A DNA stretch of 64,000 bases from Glebionis coronaria (taxonomy: Eukaryota > Streptophyta > Magnoliopsida > Asterales > Asteraceae), in contig CM046875.1 of the NCBI GenBank assembly GCA_025667525.1, forward strand, positions 118,906,340 through 118,970,339. Reading direction: 5' to 3'. Position 1 is the stretch's first letter. The number at the start of each line of letters is the position of its first letter. A program made the position numbers and the translations under genes. Shown piece by piece: positions 32,365-45,345 of the stretch. The notes beneath the pieces are model-generated. The model had not been told where the DNA came from. It was given only the letters and a program-made list of their open reading frames with translations, and ran no database searches.

Positions 32365-33711
32365 CTATTCTTGATCCTTTGGATCAATGGGTAATTGGAA
32401 ATAACCCGAGAATCCATCTAGAAAGAAATAGTAATCATTTCCCGCTAAGCGTTCAAGCATTTGGTCCATGAAAGGTAATGGGAAATGATCTTTCCTAGTG
32501 GCATCATTAAGCTTCCTATATTCAATACAAACTCTCCAACCTGTGACAAGTCTAGTGGGGATTAGCTCATTGTTCTTATTAGGCACAACGGTGATTCCAC
32601 CCTTCTTAGGCACACAATGCACCGGGCTAACCCATGGAGAGTCGGAAATGGGGTAAATCATACCCGCATCAAGGAGTTTGATAACTTCCTTTTTGATGAC
32701 CTCATGGATTTTTGGGTTAACCCTTCTTTGGTTTTGAATGGCGGGCTTGTAATCATCCTCCATAAGTATTTTGTGTGTACAAAAATTTGGATCAATTACC
32801 CTTATGTCAGATATTTTCCAAGCTATATCTTTCTTATGCTTCTTAAGAACCTCTATGTGTTTTTCCTTCTCATCATCTTTTACGTCTTTGGCTATGATAA
32901 CGGGTAATTGGTCCTTTCCCTCTAAGAAGGCATATTCAAGGTGTGATGGAAGATCTTTAAGCTCTAGGGAAGGTGGACTCTCAATGGAAGGTTTTACTAA
33001 GGATGGATCATCATTGGTAACTTCTTCTAAAGTAGGTGAAGGAATTAGATCCTCATTGAGTAACTTATGGATAGTTAGAATATCTTCTTCCCAATTAATG
33101 GGAGAATCTTCATTACCAAGAAAGTTAGACTCAAATTCCTCAAAGAGGAAATCACTCTCTCCAAATGGTGTTAAGGGGGGAGCAATTGAGGCAACGGTCT
33201 CCACATGTGGCATGTTCTCACTATTATTCTTACAAGCTTCATGAAAATGTTCATCATACACCTCATCAAGAACATCCACTATGTTAATTGTTTCACAACT
33301 TTGAGATTTCTTAGTGACTTTCCCTAACTTAAACACTACTTTCTCATCCTCAACTCTCATAATTAGTTCTCCCTCCGCCACATCAATAAGAGTACGACCC
33401 GTCCTCAAGAAAGGTCTACCGACAATAAGAGGAACTCTCGGGTCCATATCATAGTCAACAACTACAAAATCCGTGGGGAATGTAAATTTATCAACCCCTA
33501 CAAACACATCCTCCGCAATGCCTACCGGATAAGATATGGAACGGTTTTCTAACTCAAGGGTCATCCTAGTGGGAGTGAGCTCGGGAATAGAGAGTTTTTG
33601 CCAAACCGATAAAGGCATGAGATTGATTCTTGCCCCAAGATCCGCTAGTGCCATGCAATTTTCTACCCCAAGAAAATTACAAGGGATCAAAAACCTGTCC
33701 GGGATCTCCAA
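32365..33711 (-). pseudogene. Athila B protease and RT N-terminal half
   Basis: The retropepsin-type site reads CMALADLGARINLMPLSVW; Athila proteases commonly have DLGA in place of D-T/S-G-A. IVGRPFLRTGRTLIDV follows. Acidic linker sequence leads to RT blocks ISDSPWVSPVHCVPKKGGI, WRVCIEYRKLN, KDHFPLPFMDQMLERLAG and YYFFLDGFSGYFQ. The frame ends at a stop just before the palm MPFGL block, so a point stop splits RT. The start is internal; a frameshift near 33705 separates it from gag. Confidence 0.92.
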
Positions 33712-35767
33712 GTTTTGTGGGTAAAGTCTTTAGCAACACGGCGGAGAAATTATCATTTAAGGATGTGTTAGGCATATCCACCAACTTTTCTTTATTAGAG
33801 AGGAGGTCTTTGAACATTTTAGCAAACTTTGGCGTATAGACTAGAGCGTCCGCAAAGGATATGTTTATATTCAGTTGTTTGAACATCCTCAAAAAGTTTG
33901 ACACTTGATTATCATCCTTGTTTTTAAACTTCTCCTTTCTCAATCTTAATGGGTATGGAAGGCTTGGTTTTGGTGTAGGTTAAGTAGTTATTGTGGAAGG
34001 GTTCTCTTTGTTGGTTTCTTCATTGATAGGTGTTGAATTTGAAAGAGTAGTAGGTGTAGGATTAGGAGGTGTAGGTGTTAAAGTTGTAGAGCTTGAAGGT
34101 GTGGAGTTTGATGTTGTAGGCTTATCACAAGGTGGAACCATAGTAGGATTAACCAAAGGAAGTGTAGGTGTCATTGAAGGATCATTAGTTGTTTTTCGAC
34201 TCCTTGTTGTGATTTCATTAACATTAGCCCTTGGATTTGTTTGTGTGTTTGAAGGTAGAGCACCTTGTGGTCTTCGATTAAGAAGCATCATAAACATCTT
34301 GTTTGTTTCCTCATGCATAGCTCTTATTTGATCTTGTGTTCTCTTCTCACTCTCACGGATCCTTCCTTTGGTTTCTTGGTTCATCTTTTGAAGTAACTCA
34401 AAGGTATCATTTTGCCCATATCCTTTATTGTGTTCTTGATTGTGGAAGGGTGGAGGTGGTTGGTTAAATCCTTAATTATTTGCATGAAAGTTGTTTCCTT
34501 GATGTTGAAAATTATTGGGTGCTCTATATTTGTTGTATCCTTCGTAGTTTGGCCTAATCCCTTGATTTCTTTGAAGCAATTGAGGGGGGTTGGTTTGGTT
34601 TTGGGTGGGTGGATGGGGTGGAAAGCCGGGTGGAGCAAGGTAATTGTTTGATTTGTAAGAGAGATTGTTAGGGTTGATGTTAGGTTTGAAGTGCTCTCTT
34701 TGTTCATCTTGATAAGCATAACATTCACCTTGATAATTTTGAACCTTGTCACATTGTAAGTAAGAATGAGGTCATCCACATATCTCACAACTTATGGTAA
34801 TAGCATTCACAACATTGGAAGAGGAATTGTACAAGGAAACACTCTTAAGGGCTTGCATTATCTCTTGTTTGTTTTTTTTAACAACTTGAAGTATCTCATT
34901 GTGACTCTTGAGGAGTTTATTATCAAAGGATGTATGAGCACTCTCTTGCACAACATATACCCCCTCATCTCTTTGGTTATTTGTTTGCACCATAGATTTA
35001 GTCTCAATAATGTCCCATGCTTCTTGTGTGGATTTGGAAAGAATGTTCCCACCTGCGGATGAATTAAGGAAATCTTGATGATGTGGTCTTAATCCATTGT
35101 AGAAAGTGTTGATTTGATGAACTTGGTTAAATCCATGATTGGGGCATTTTCTCAATAACTCTTTGAACTCTTCTCAAGCATCACTAAAGGTTTTATCATT
35201 CCTTTGTTGAAAACCAATGACGAGGTTTCTTAAAACGGTGGTTCTTGAGGAAGGGAAGAACTTATTTAAAAATTTCTTGGTAAAATCCTCCCAAGTGTGA
35301 ATGCTCTTAGGAGGTTGTCTATCTAGCCAATACCTAGCATTACCCTCTAAGGAGAATGGAACTAAGATAAACTTAATGGCATCATGAGGAACCCCATTAT
35401 ACTTAAGTGTATTGCATATGGACAAAAACTTCTTGATATGATCATGGGGATCATCCATGGGTCTCCCTAAGAAGGATGTAGAAGAAACCAAAGTGATCAT
35501 ATGTGTCTTAAGCTAAAAGATGTTTACGGGTATCTCGGGTATAACAATAGCATCGACATTTCCCTCCACATTTGATTGGAGGATCTCCATTAATGGTCGA
35601 TTATCAACGGCGGCCATGGCTTCTTGTGTGTTGTTTAAAGCACGATGCTCGGGATCGGCTTGATGGACGGTGTTGTTCTTATTCTTTTTCTTGTTCTTCC
35701 TTTTGGGAGGAAGGGGTTGTACACCAAAAGGTATTTGTGCACGCGCTCGAGTGCGCATGCAACTCAA
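33677..35767 (-). pseudogene. Athila B gag, stop-riddled
   Basis: One frame runs through the region with stops near 35513, 35174, 34772, 34470 and 33980. The core block FILVPFSLEGNARYWLDRQP...HTWEDFTKKFLNKFFP is the retrotrans_gag capsid region. A CCHC knuckle starts CEICG near 34775 and is followed by Gln/Asn/Pro-rich sequence. A Thr/Pro/Ser-rich stretch and the block FLRMFKQLNINISFADAL end the protein near protease. Intact length would be near 690 residues. The N-terminal basic region KRKNKKKNKNN may be a nuclear or RNA-binding signal. Confidence 0.85.
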
Positions 35768-36136
35768 CTCGAGGAGTGAGAGAGGAGCTCTCGATCGACT
35801 TTAGAAAAGAAGGGATTATCCTTTACGAGGTTCAATAAGTAATATCCACAAGAAAATATAATATATGTAAGTAATACTTTAGGTGGCAAAACCCCCACTA
35901 AGCTTTCCTTCTTTGAATACTCACTAGTGAACGGAGGGAATTAGGTGGCGCGTAGCTCATAAGTACCTTTTTTCCCTTAGGCTTGCATTTTATAGCAAAG
36001 TCGCCTATCTATTCACTTTAGTAGTTCGTATTCTTCGAATTCTTGCCTATTGGAATTATTTATCTATTTTTGCCTTTAATTTACTTTGATCGATACACGA
36101 ACTTAGGTCCGGAACGCCCCCAAGCACGGTGTATTG
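35768..36136 (-). other. Athila B 5' leader and possible PBS
   Basis: Non-coding sequence. Near 36105-36122 the minus strand reads TTGGGGGCGTTCCGGACC, which resembles a decayed TGGCGCC...GG-type Athila primer site. The 5' LTR that should follow is absent because the chromovirus LTR starts at 36137. Confidence 0.4.
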
Positions 36137-39100
36137 TGTAACACCCCATTTTGGTAAATGGAATGTCACACGTGATTATGGCGTGTCATCAAAGAATACA
36201 AGGAAAAATGTCTTAAACATTACATGACTATAAAGGAAATACCGGAAACAAACATCGGTACCCCAAAGTATAATCTCACACATAAACATAAGTACTGTAA
36301 AGGAAAAGGACTAAACAATGTCCATAGAAATAAGTATCAAAATGTATGATGAAATGCATAAAGTAGAGAAGGCTAGAAAGCTTCCAATCCATATGCACGT
36401 ACACTTAAAGTCTACGAGCGCCCCTGAGTACCTGCCGTTTGGGAACATGAAAGGAAAACAGCTGAGCATAACGCTCAGTGCACGGATATACAAGTATGAC
36501 ATGGAATTACATAAGCATATAAGACTAATAACAACGAAATATCATAAGTTCTAAGTAACCTAGATTCATGTTCATAAAACTGGTTTTATAGTTTGAAAAG
36601 ACTTATGTTTCTATGAAGATCTTCTTAATTAGCTAAATAGCCCATATAGGTCATGAGGTTCCACCGTGCATGAAAATTTGGAGGGGAGACCTCGTCATGC
36701 AATTAGAGGGGTTGCCTCTAATTAAATAGTTTGGGTAGGAGGGATCAACTCCTAGTGAATGATGCAAGGCACACATCACATTCACTTTGATAATACTGCT
36801 AACATGTAACTAAGATGCACCCATACGCCCCACATGATAATATAATATAATGGCCAAAACTGAAAAGGGACGCCACGAGCAATCACTTTGCCGTGGGGAA
36901 GTAATAACACTGGTGCCTCCAGTGTTATGGTTATGGTACCTCCATAACTAGGTGACACTGGTTATGCATGTATATGGCTTAGGCTCTTAATCTAACATAA
37001 GTATCAACATATAAAACAAATACTGGGAAAACAGTTGGCTGCAGACGGGGAAATCCTAATAAGGAAAGAATGTCCATACTAAAAGGACGGGAAATCTGTA
37101 CCTTAAGTCCAATGAACGAAGAAGACGAACGGAAGATAGTCCTACTTCGATCTCACTAATGCTACATAAATAGTATACGTGTATAAGTATTATGATTAAT
37201 GAGTATGTAACTGGTTTTATCATGTGTTAACTTGTTTTATATGTTCATGTCTTGTTTTACTGATTTCAACGTTATGCTGTGTTTATCATGTATTCTGTAT
37301 ATTCTGATTAAGTATTACTTGTATTTCTTGTATTATTATATTTGTTATGTAATCATAAGTTACTTTCCAAAAATAACAGGTTTCCTAAAATAGAAAGTTT
37401 CCAAAAATAGAAAGTTCCCAAAAATAGAAAGTTTCGAAAAATAGATTAACTGCTTAAAATAGATTAGTTTCTAAAAATAGAAAGTTTTCAAAAATAGTAA
37501 GTTTCCTGAATTAGAAAGTTTCCATATTTAGAATTAAGTTGAATTAATATCCTAAGTCATGTAATTATAGTATAGTTTATTAATTATGTTCTATTCATTA
37601 AATAAACTGTAGGTTATATAATTTAATTAAATATAAGCATGATTTTAATTAAATTAAAGTGAATAAAATACTTAGGATAAATCATGTATTAATACTATAT
37701 TAATATAACCTAGGTCATGATTATTAATTAATTATCTGTCATGTTTAATAATTAATTAATACTATAGTGTAAAATAAATAAATAAATAATTAGGTTAAAA
37801 CATGTATTATTTAATAATAACAATAACCTAAGTTTCATGTTTAATTAAATTAATTATAAGTCATTAATTAATTAATTTAATTATCTTGTGAAAATAATAT
37901 ACTTGTAAAATTAATTAGACTTGTAAAAAAAATATTCATGAACCGAACCCGTGTGTTATCTAATTAAAACATGTCATGAACCGGACCTGTGAACCCATGA
38001 ACCGGTCCGAACCAAACACCCCAAAAGCAGTGGCAAACCGGCTTGAACCGGTTACCCTGCTTGCAGTATGCTGCCACCGGCTGTGTGCCGGTGGTCTTGC
38101 TCTCGGCTAGCCGCTGACACCACAAGGGTTCCCACCGGCTGTGTGCCAGTGGCCCCTGCTGCGCCGCGCTGCGGTTCCCCCTGCTTGCCCAACCTAGCCA
38201 CCGGCTGTGTGCCGGTGGTGGTGGTTTTGCTGCCGCCGAGACCCATAACCACAAGGACACCCCCGACGCAAGTCGGGTTGCCTTGTACCTGCTGCCGACC
38301 GAACCACAACCACACCAAGACATGTGTCTCGGTTGGTGTGCGAACCAACGACGCCGAGAGCCATTGGCTCTCAGTTTGTGTGGCGGCCGAAACAAACAAC
38401 CTAAAACACCCTTAATTATTTACCCCATGATCCCATGACATGTTTTTGTCATGTTTTTATTTAATTACTTGTTCATGTTATGATTAATTAAATAAAAGAA
38501 AAAAACAAAAGGGTTACGGATTACCAAAACACTTGGAATGAATAGATCTTGATCACACGAACACACTCTTATGATTTGTTTAATCAAAATCAACCAAACA
38601 CCCTTGTGGTGTTGTTATGCCGCCGGCCACCAAGGAGAGAGAGAGAGATTAGGGTTTTTGGTTTTTTTGTAAAATCTTATGTGAATGAAAAGTATATTTC
38701 CTGTATTTGTTATTTGGTAAAAACAAATGGGCTGGGCCCCTCTCTTCCTTTGTGTCGCGGCTAGTAGGGCCCACCAAGGGAGAACCCGAAGCCTTTTTCC
38801 CGTGTCTAATTATTACGTGTTCGTGTGTTCGTGTTTACGTGTTACGTTTAATTATTCGTGTTATGTATAATTACTTGTACGTAACGATATTTATCGTATT
38901 AATATTATACGTAAATACATAATTATATGTTCGTGACTCTTACGTTCATAATTTCATGTTCGTGATTATAATTATTATTGATAATAATTATCGTGTATTA
39001 ACATGTACTTAATGCTTATCATATAATTATACGTACATAACTTCTGAAATTACTAATCGTGACACATGTTCAAGCTATAAAAGGAAAGTTTTTAAATGTA

Positions 39101-39149
39101 CGTACGTTACTAAGGGTACTATTCATGGTAAAAGCATACGGGTTTTACA
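36137..39149 (-). mobile_element. chromovirus (Tekay-like) 3' LTR, 3013 bp
   Basis: On the minus strand it begins TGTAAAACCCG right after a polypurine tract and ends GGGGTGTTACA. It is the sister of the solo LTR at 3837-6794. It carries a short 17-bp repeat array (about 37380-37520), a CTGAGC hairpin (36462-36477) and a GC-rich hairpin cluster (38040-38400). Its other end and target duplication partner are not in the window. Confidence 0.9.
38074..38218. repeat. three-copy GC-rich hairpin repeat in LTR
   Basis: Stem CCACCGGC / GCCGGTGG with loop TGTGT occurs at 38074-38094, 38132-38152 (one mismatch) and 38198-38218. Spacing is 58 and 66 bp. The surrounding 350 bp is far more GC-rich than the rest of the LTR and creates overlapping antisense frames that I regard as spurious. 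Confidence 0.9.
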
Positions 39150-39189
39150 ACTCTTCCCCCCTAAAAAGAATAATTCGTCCCCGAATTAT
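39150..39189 (-). promoter_or_regulatory. chromovirus polypurine tract with upstream hairpin
   Basis: Minus-strand TTTTTAGGGGGGAAGAGT abuts the LTR. Upstream of it at 39170-39189 is a perfect 8-bp stem ATAATTCG / CGAATTAT with a four-base loop (GGGA on the element strand). It is one of the hairpins with the shared GRGGAC-type loop. Confidence 0.85.
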
Positions 39190-39224
39190 AGATAAAAATA
39201 AACTGAAAGAGGACATACCCGAGT

Positions 39225-39824
39225 TCAAAATATGAAATGAGGGTAAGTAGCCTGGATAGACTCCTCTGTTTCCCAACTGGCTTCCCGCTCGGCGTGGTCC
39301 CTCCAAAGGATTTTGACGAATGGAATCGTCTTCTTCCTCATGACTCGTTCTTGCCTGTCAAGAACTCGTTCGGGTTCCTATATGAAGGTAAGATCTTCAC
39401 GAATCTGTTCCAGTGGATACTGAACCATGTGAAGGGGATGATACTTGTACCCTCTGAGTAAGGACACATGGAAAACGTCGTGAACGTGAGAAAGCTGTGG
39501 AGGTAACGCTAAACGATAAGATACTTCACCGACTCGCTCAATGACATCAAACGGTCCGACGAATCAAGGACTGAGCTTCCCTTGGATTCGAAAACGCTTA
39601 ACACCACGTGCCAGTGATACCTTAAGAAAGGCGTGATCTCCTATATTAAAATGTAAGTCCCTACGATGCTTGCCGGCATAACTCTTCTGACGTGAACGTG
39701 CTTCCTTCAAATTCTACTTAGCTACATCAACTTTCTCGTTGGTCAACTCTATCATTTCTAGTCCTTCAAGTGTTCGCTCACCAACCTTATCCCAGCAGAT
39801 TGGGGCGCGACACTTTCTGCCATA
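39225..39824 (-). pseudogene. chromovirus integrase C-terminus with chromodomain
   Basis: On the minus strand the blocks GRKCRAPICWDKVGERTLEG, GDHAFLKVSLARGVKRF, VGPFDVIERVGEVSYRLAL, HDVFHVSLLRGYK and the chromodomain KTIPFVKILWRDHAEREASW run to a TGA at 39225-39227. Two in-frame stops occur: TAG in the VDVAK-NLKEAR block and TGA before FVGPF, where relatives have Arg (a CGA to TGA change, typical of methylated CpG decay). The upstream part is cut off at 39824 by Athila C. The chromodomain would steer integration by binding modified histone tails. Confidence 0.92.
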
Positions 39825-42800
39825 TGATTGTAGTGTTTTACTACTCTTTAGGAAAAGAGAGTAAATAGGGAAAGTGTTAAATACGACGGTTTAGGAAAAC
39901 CGTGTACTAATGACCCAATGGTGAAAGTTCGTTTCCCAAGGAGGTATACGTGTGTGATTAAAATGTAAAGATATTTGAGATTAATATTGAAGAAAGAAGG
40001 GATGAGAAAATAGAATGACGGATACGTGAAAATTATTACTACGATGACTAAATTAAAAACCGTAAAAAGTGATAAAATAAAAATTAATTCTAAAAATTAA
40101 TAAAAATCAAATAAAATAAACTAAGAGTTTACAAATGATCAAAACTTTTTCAAACCTTTTAATTAATTAAATATTAATTTTTAAATGCTAATTAAAGTCC
40201 TAAAAATCCAATTAATTATTAAAAAGTCCAAATAAAGATTTTTCACTTTGTAAACCTCAAAAATAACTTTAATAAACTAAAAACTATTTTTATGAATTTT
40301 TAAACTAAGAAAAACTATTTTTAAATAATTAAAAACTATTAAAATATTAAACTAATTCTAAAAATTAAGAAAATGATGCTAAAATTTATCTAAGAGTTTT
40401 AAAAATCCTAACTTAATGTATTTGACCTAAGAAAAATGTAAAAGTTGCGAAAATGTGAAAAATGATATTTAATAATAAAATAATATTAATATATTATTAA
40501 AAATACAAAAATTCTAAAAGATTCTAAATATTTGCAAACTAGTTTATTTTAACATAAAAAATCATAAAATGAAAGTGAAACTACCAAAATACCCCTATTG
40601 GGCCCCCAAATGGACTAAAATAAAAAACAACCTATGAAAATGGGCTTTTGGGCCCAATAAAATGAAACTTAACCAAATAAGCTGAAAATCACTAGTATAG
40701 CTTAAAATTTAATTCTAAACACAAAAGCCTGAAGGCCTAAAAGCTGAATGTGAGCTTATCACAGCTTAATTGTACAACAACTTATTCTTAATGGGCTTTT
40801 TGTCCCATTAAGCTATAAGCCAATGCCATAAGCTCAGAGTTGACACACAACCTTCTTTTGAGATGCCTAAGAGATCTGTGAAAAGAAATTTCAAATAAGC
40901 TCAACCAATAAGTCAGAAATAAGCAAAGTAAGTTTTCACTAAAAGACAAAATAGTCGACTTGGAGTTCTAGACCACCTCAGACCTTAAAATAAGTTGTAA
41001 AAGACTCTAAATGACTTAAATAAGACAAATCAACAAAGAAAAGTTCAATAAGCCAAGCCAGATAAGCTGAATAAGCTGATAAGCACTTATGTAAAAGTCA
41101 AAGTAATTGGTTTTCTAGTCAAAGCTCAAAGTCAACCCTCAAATGCTCCAGTATGAACAAATGGGTCAAATAAGGAACACCTATTACAAAATTAAAGTTG
41201 TTGCATGTTTAAATAAGCTAGAACAGCTTAATGATAAGTTATCCCAAAATAACACTAGCAGTAGCTAGCAGTAGGGGAAAGGAGTTCCCACTGCTTTGAC
41301 TATTTGACTTGCAACTTTAAAGAGATCCAATTGGATTCAATGGAAAACAAAGGCACCCTTACAACCAGTGAGTTGTAAGGAGTCAATATCAATCAAGAAA
41401 TCACAATTTGGTTCAGCCAGTAAGCACAGAATAAGCAAACAGTCACCAGATATATCACAGACCTTGAAAATAAGCAGTCATGACAAAATAAGCAGTTTAA
41501 GCATGAATAAGCCAACCAAAATGAACCATATGCCTACACAAGATATAATAATGTCCAATAAGCACAATCAAACTTGTTTTGAACACTGGATCAAAGATTA
41601 GAAGCAGATTCAAGCTTATGCAGTTACTGATGAACAAAGGCACTTTTCCAAAATCCTTTTGCTGATCTAATTGACTACAAATCCAATTTTAAACCTTCAA
41701 ATCCCTTTCCCTGGTTGTGTTAACTAAAACTTAGCACTTGTTAACCCTAGTCTACCCTTAGATCTAGGTGTACCCAAAATTTTAGCTAAAAATACCAAGT
41801 ATAGCAGATTTTAAGACCATATGATGGATTTAAGTGATTCAAACCACAAAATATGCAGATAATGAACAAGTAGCACTTATGAAACAATAACCAACACAAA
41901 GCAACACAATACAACCACACAAGTTGCCTCAAATCTTGGTATATCAGTTAACCCAAACACCCCTTTGTAAAATGATTTCTCAAGTTTTCAAAGGGTTTGT
42001 GTGATTTAACCCTCAAACCAAGATCTAATCAACTCTATAACAACAATCAAACCTTAGAGAACACAAATCAACCACAATAACACAGATTCACAAACAAATA
42101 TCCAAAATCACCACAAATCATGCAATATTTTAGAAAATAAAAGGGGTAAGAGAATGCAAACCTCCAAAATGTACATCCACACTTTGGATTGTTTGAGCTG
42201 GGGTGCTAGCAAGAACAAGCACCAGCTTCTAATAGCTGCTAAGAAGAACAAACAAAAAAGTTAACCAAAAACAGATTATGACTTGATATTTGAAAACAAG
42301 AGTTTCAAACCTTAAAACCTTTCCTCAAAATCAATCAAACATATAAATGGAACTCAGACGTTAGCTAATCAAACACCAAACTTTCATAAAACACAAAAAG
42401 GAATTCACAATTTCAGAAAACAAACTTTTTATTTCATAAAAAGGAATTACAAAGCATTAGCTAAAATCTGGAACAAAGGGGCTCTCACATGTTGAGGCCT
42501 CCTTTTATAGACTACATAGATGATTCTAGAAGGGAAAATACATCAGAAACCCTAGCTATGAATTCTCAAAATTGCCCTTGAGTGCTTGATGGCGTGTTGA
42601 GGTTGTGAGCTGTCCAATTCAATCCTAGTTGTTCATTTTCGCTTTGGGGCCAAGCAAAGAGTATGGGACGTTGATTTGGCCACGTCAGATTGCTTGGAGA
42701 GGAAGTTGGTTTCTCATTGGTGGACGGGGTTGAGTGTGGGGTCACATGGTAAGTGGGATTGGGGATTTTTGGTATGGGATGGGTTTGTGTGTGTGTGAAT

Positions 42801-43607
42801 TAAGCGTGGGACTGGGTAATTCCATTTTACCCTTTGTTTTAAGTGAGGTAAAAACTGGGTTCATCACGTGAATAGTAACAAAGTTTGATCCGGTTTTGGT
42901 GGATTGTGTTTGTGTTTGGCACAAAATATATTTGAAAGTTTCATTTGCACAACAATAGCCCTCAGTCTTTGGAAAATATTGTATAACAAGTTTATTTTTC
43001 TAATAAACTCGTTTCCCTTTGTTATGGAAGTTTCTGATTTTAGAGTTTTGCCACAATAAGTTTCTAAACAAAGTTTTAGGGCTTTTAACACTTTGGCATA
43101 TTTACAACTTCAGTCCTTATGATATTTTATCCATTTTTAAAGGACTAGAAGTGTAATATTCTTGAACTTCAAGGGCTTCTTTGGATCTTGGACTTTATGA
43201 AGGACCATTCTTGACATTTTGAATTTTTGAAGGGCTAATCTTGCCAATTCTTCAAACTTGGAGGTCCTTTTTTATTTTTGACAAACTTAAGGGACCAAAT
43301 TTGTAATTATGAATATACAAAGGTATTAAGTGTCATTTCGTCATAAATGAGGGCTCAATCTTGTACATATTCAAGTCTTCAAGGGTTTGTCGTTGATAAA
43401 TCACAAACTAGGGCCCGGTTCATTGTGCGGCTTCGTTTCTCGTGTTCGTTTTTCCTTGTTTATTGTGATCTTTTGTCTTTTTCATGATATCCATTCCTAA
43501 AATACACAAGTAAACAAAAACAAGCATATATATGGTATTTTATGACATTTTTATGCATTTAAAGCCCGAAAAGAACGATGAGATCATGTATAAATGCCAT
43601 CTCATCA
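39825..43607 (-). mobile_element. Athila C 3' LTR, 3783 bp
   Basis: On the minus strand it begins TGATGAGATGG after the PPT and ends CTACAATCA at 39825. It interrupts the chromovirus integrase exactly within the ALYGRK-type block, so CCATA (39820-39824) is the likely target sequence. The same family as solo LTR A. It is rich in AATAAGCT words. No real ORF; a small antisense frame at 41368 is composition noise. Confidence 0.8.
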
Positions 43608-43647
43608 CTCCCCCCATACTAAACCATTGCCGTGCCCTCACGTAATG
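43608..43647 (-). promoter_or_regulatory. Athila C 3' polypurine tract and hairpin
   Basis: Minus-strand TTTAGTATGGGGGGAG abuts the LTR start. The hairpin at 43625-43647 has CATT-gc-CGTG, loop CCCT (plus strand), CACG-t-AATG. It matches Athila B except for an A-T to G-C pair swap in the inner stem and one loop base. Confidence 0.8.
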
Positions 43648-45345
43648 CTAGAATAAAGTATCTAAGCATCTCCAAAACTCAATTTTATTACCCTTTATTG
43701 AAAAGTAAAAACTTGCAACAATACTACGAAGATGTGTAAAGACATAATGTATGATTTTCATCACGTGTGTGACTTTTAGGGTCAATGAAGAGAAACAAGT
43801 TAATGTCTCATAGAGTAAAGTTCGTCATCCTTGATTGTCATACATTCCATGCTAAGTGCAAAAATGAGATCATCGTTGGTACAAGTCAAAATGCTAACAC
43901 TACTCATACGTCTAAATTGTGTAATACTTTTTCTCCCCGCAATCCTAGTTATTATAAAAGGAAATGGGTTTTTAGAATTTTTTAGCTATTTGTCATGGAT
44001 CACAAGTGATTCATATTGACTTATTCGAGTATTTATTAGTCCGAAAATAAAGTAGCACGATTTAATCGATAGTTAGCCGAAGGAAAAAATATTTTAAAAT
44101 GGCTTCTCGTGTATCTCCTTAAGTTCATATCTTGACATAACTCGTTTCACGATTTGAGACCTTTCTCTGACCGATATTTCGCATGTACTTCATACTTCAA
44201 AGCTTGGGAAGACGTTCTTGAAATTATGGTCTTCTCTTCATATTTTGGAGTTTCTTCACTTGACGTTTTTTAGAGATTCTTCATACTTGGACCACGACTT
44301 CATCATTTTTCTTCAATCTTTATTTTGGATTTTGATTTACAACGACCCACCTCCTTTTCGGACTTGGATATATTTATCCTCATACCTTGTTAGGTTCTTT
44401 ATGGATACACTTTCTCCATGATCTTTAGGGGAGTAATTGCTTTTCGTCGTGTGTCTCGATCCTTAATATTGATTTTGGAATAATGATACTTCACATTATC
44501 TTGGATCTTTAGCAACAAAATAGAGCTCCTCATGCCTTGTTAGGGCCTTTTTAGATCTTCACCAATCTTCGCATCCCGCTTCAATAAGTTATGCCTTGGC
44601 TATGAACTCTATTCAACCTCGAGCAACTTTTAAACGATCTTGTGCTAGAAGCTAAGTAACCTTTCAAATCGTACGACCTTACTTATTGCAATTATTTTTA
44701 TTTTTAATGCATTGATCTTATGGGAGAAAAAGCCACAATTAAAAACATGTGAGTTTTTGAAAGAACATTTTCATGTTCTACGTTTAGCATGATCACTTGT
44801 CTAGCTCTATCATTTCTCGTTCTTCACTATTTAAAGACCTCTAATTAAAGAGACTCGTGAATACTTAGCCATGCAAGTCAAAATTAAGCTCAATTTGGAT
44901 TAGCTTTCATTAAGACTATATCAAATCGAAGTTTTGGGTTTTCAAGCCACCTATAGGATCTTGCACTTTCTTAGACTTTTTCAAGTTTAGAGAATGCATT
45001 TTAAAGTTCCCTTGATAAGTGACTTTCTAGGATCAATTATAGGAACTTGCGAAAAGTTCTTGTACTTAACCCGAATGAGCTAAGACTTTCGCGTTTTAAA
45101 GTTCCCTATATAAAAGTCTAGTAAAACTTGATTCGAGCGGGTTAAGGAATGTAAAGGGCTCCAGATGCCCATCAAGTCAAAAATTAACTCTTATTCTACC
45201 CATTGGAAAATATACATCCGTGTCTTAAAAACACTTACGAAAACTAAGAAATTTTTTAAAATTGGTCCATTTTTAGCCTTATTAGAAACAAAACAAAACA
45301 TTGAAAGTTGGAAAACGTGAGGGCGTAGCAACGCAAGTATCTATT
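43648..45345 (-). other. Athila C 3' spacer
   Basis: This is non-coding sequence between the two purine modules, corresponding to 28110-29674 in Athila B. No env-like ORF is seen; short frames at 43785-44421 lack any recognisable feature. Confidence 0.5.

Larger units (their letters stand above)
15891..36136 (-). mobile_element. Athila B: Athila-like Ty3/gypsy, interrupted, 5' LTR missing
   Basis: On the minus strand, the order is leader (35768-36136), gag, protease, RT, RNase H and integrase (35767 to 30059), a 2-kb 3' spacer, a polypurine tract at 28070 and a 3' LTR. The 3' LTR is split by copia 1 into 26037-28069 and about 15891-16896. Protease of the form ADLGA, RT FMDDFSVFG, gag of the retrotrans_gag type and the long 3' spacer fit the Athila lineage. 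The 5' LTR is replaced by the chromovirus LTR starting at 36137. Reading frames are broken in at least eight places. Confidence 0.8.

Noticed and set aside
34412..34651. Plus-strand frames across Athila B gag (also 33993-34331, 32771-33244)
   Set aside because: They are antisense shadows of the gag and protease reading frames.
37964..38415. Overlapping 115-143-codon frames on both strands in a GC-rich patch
   Set aside because: The patch is the hairpin cluster of a chromovirus LTR. GC richness removes stop codons in several frames at once, and no protein motif is visible.
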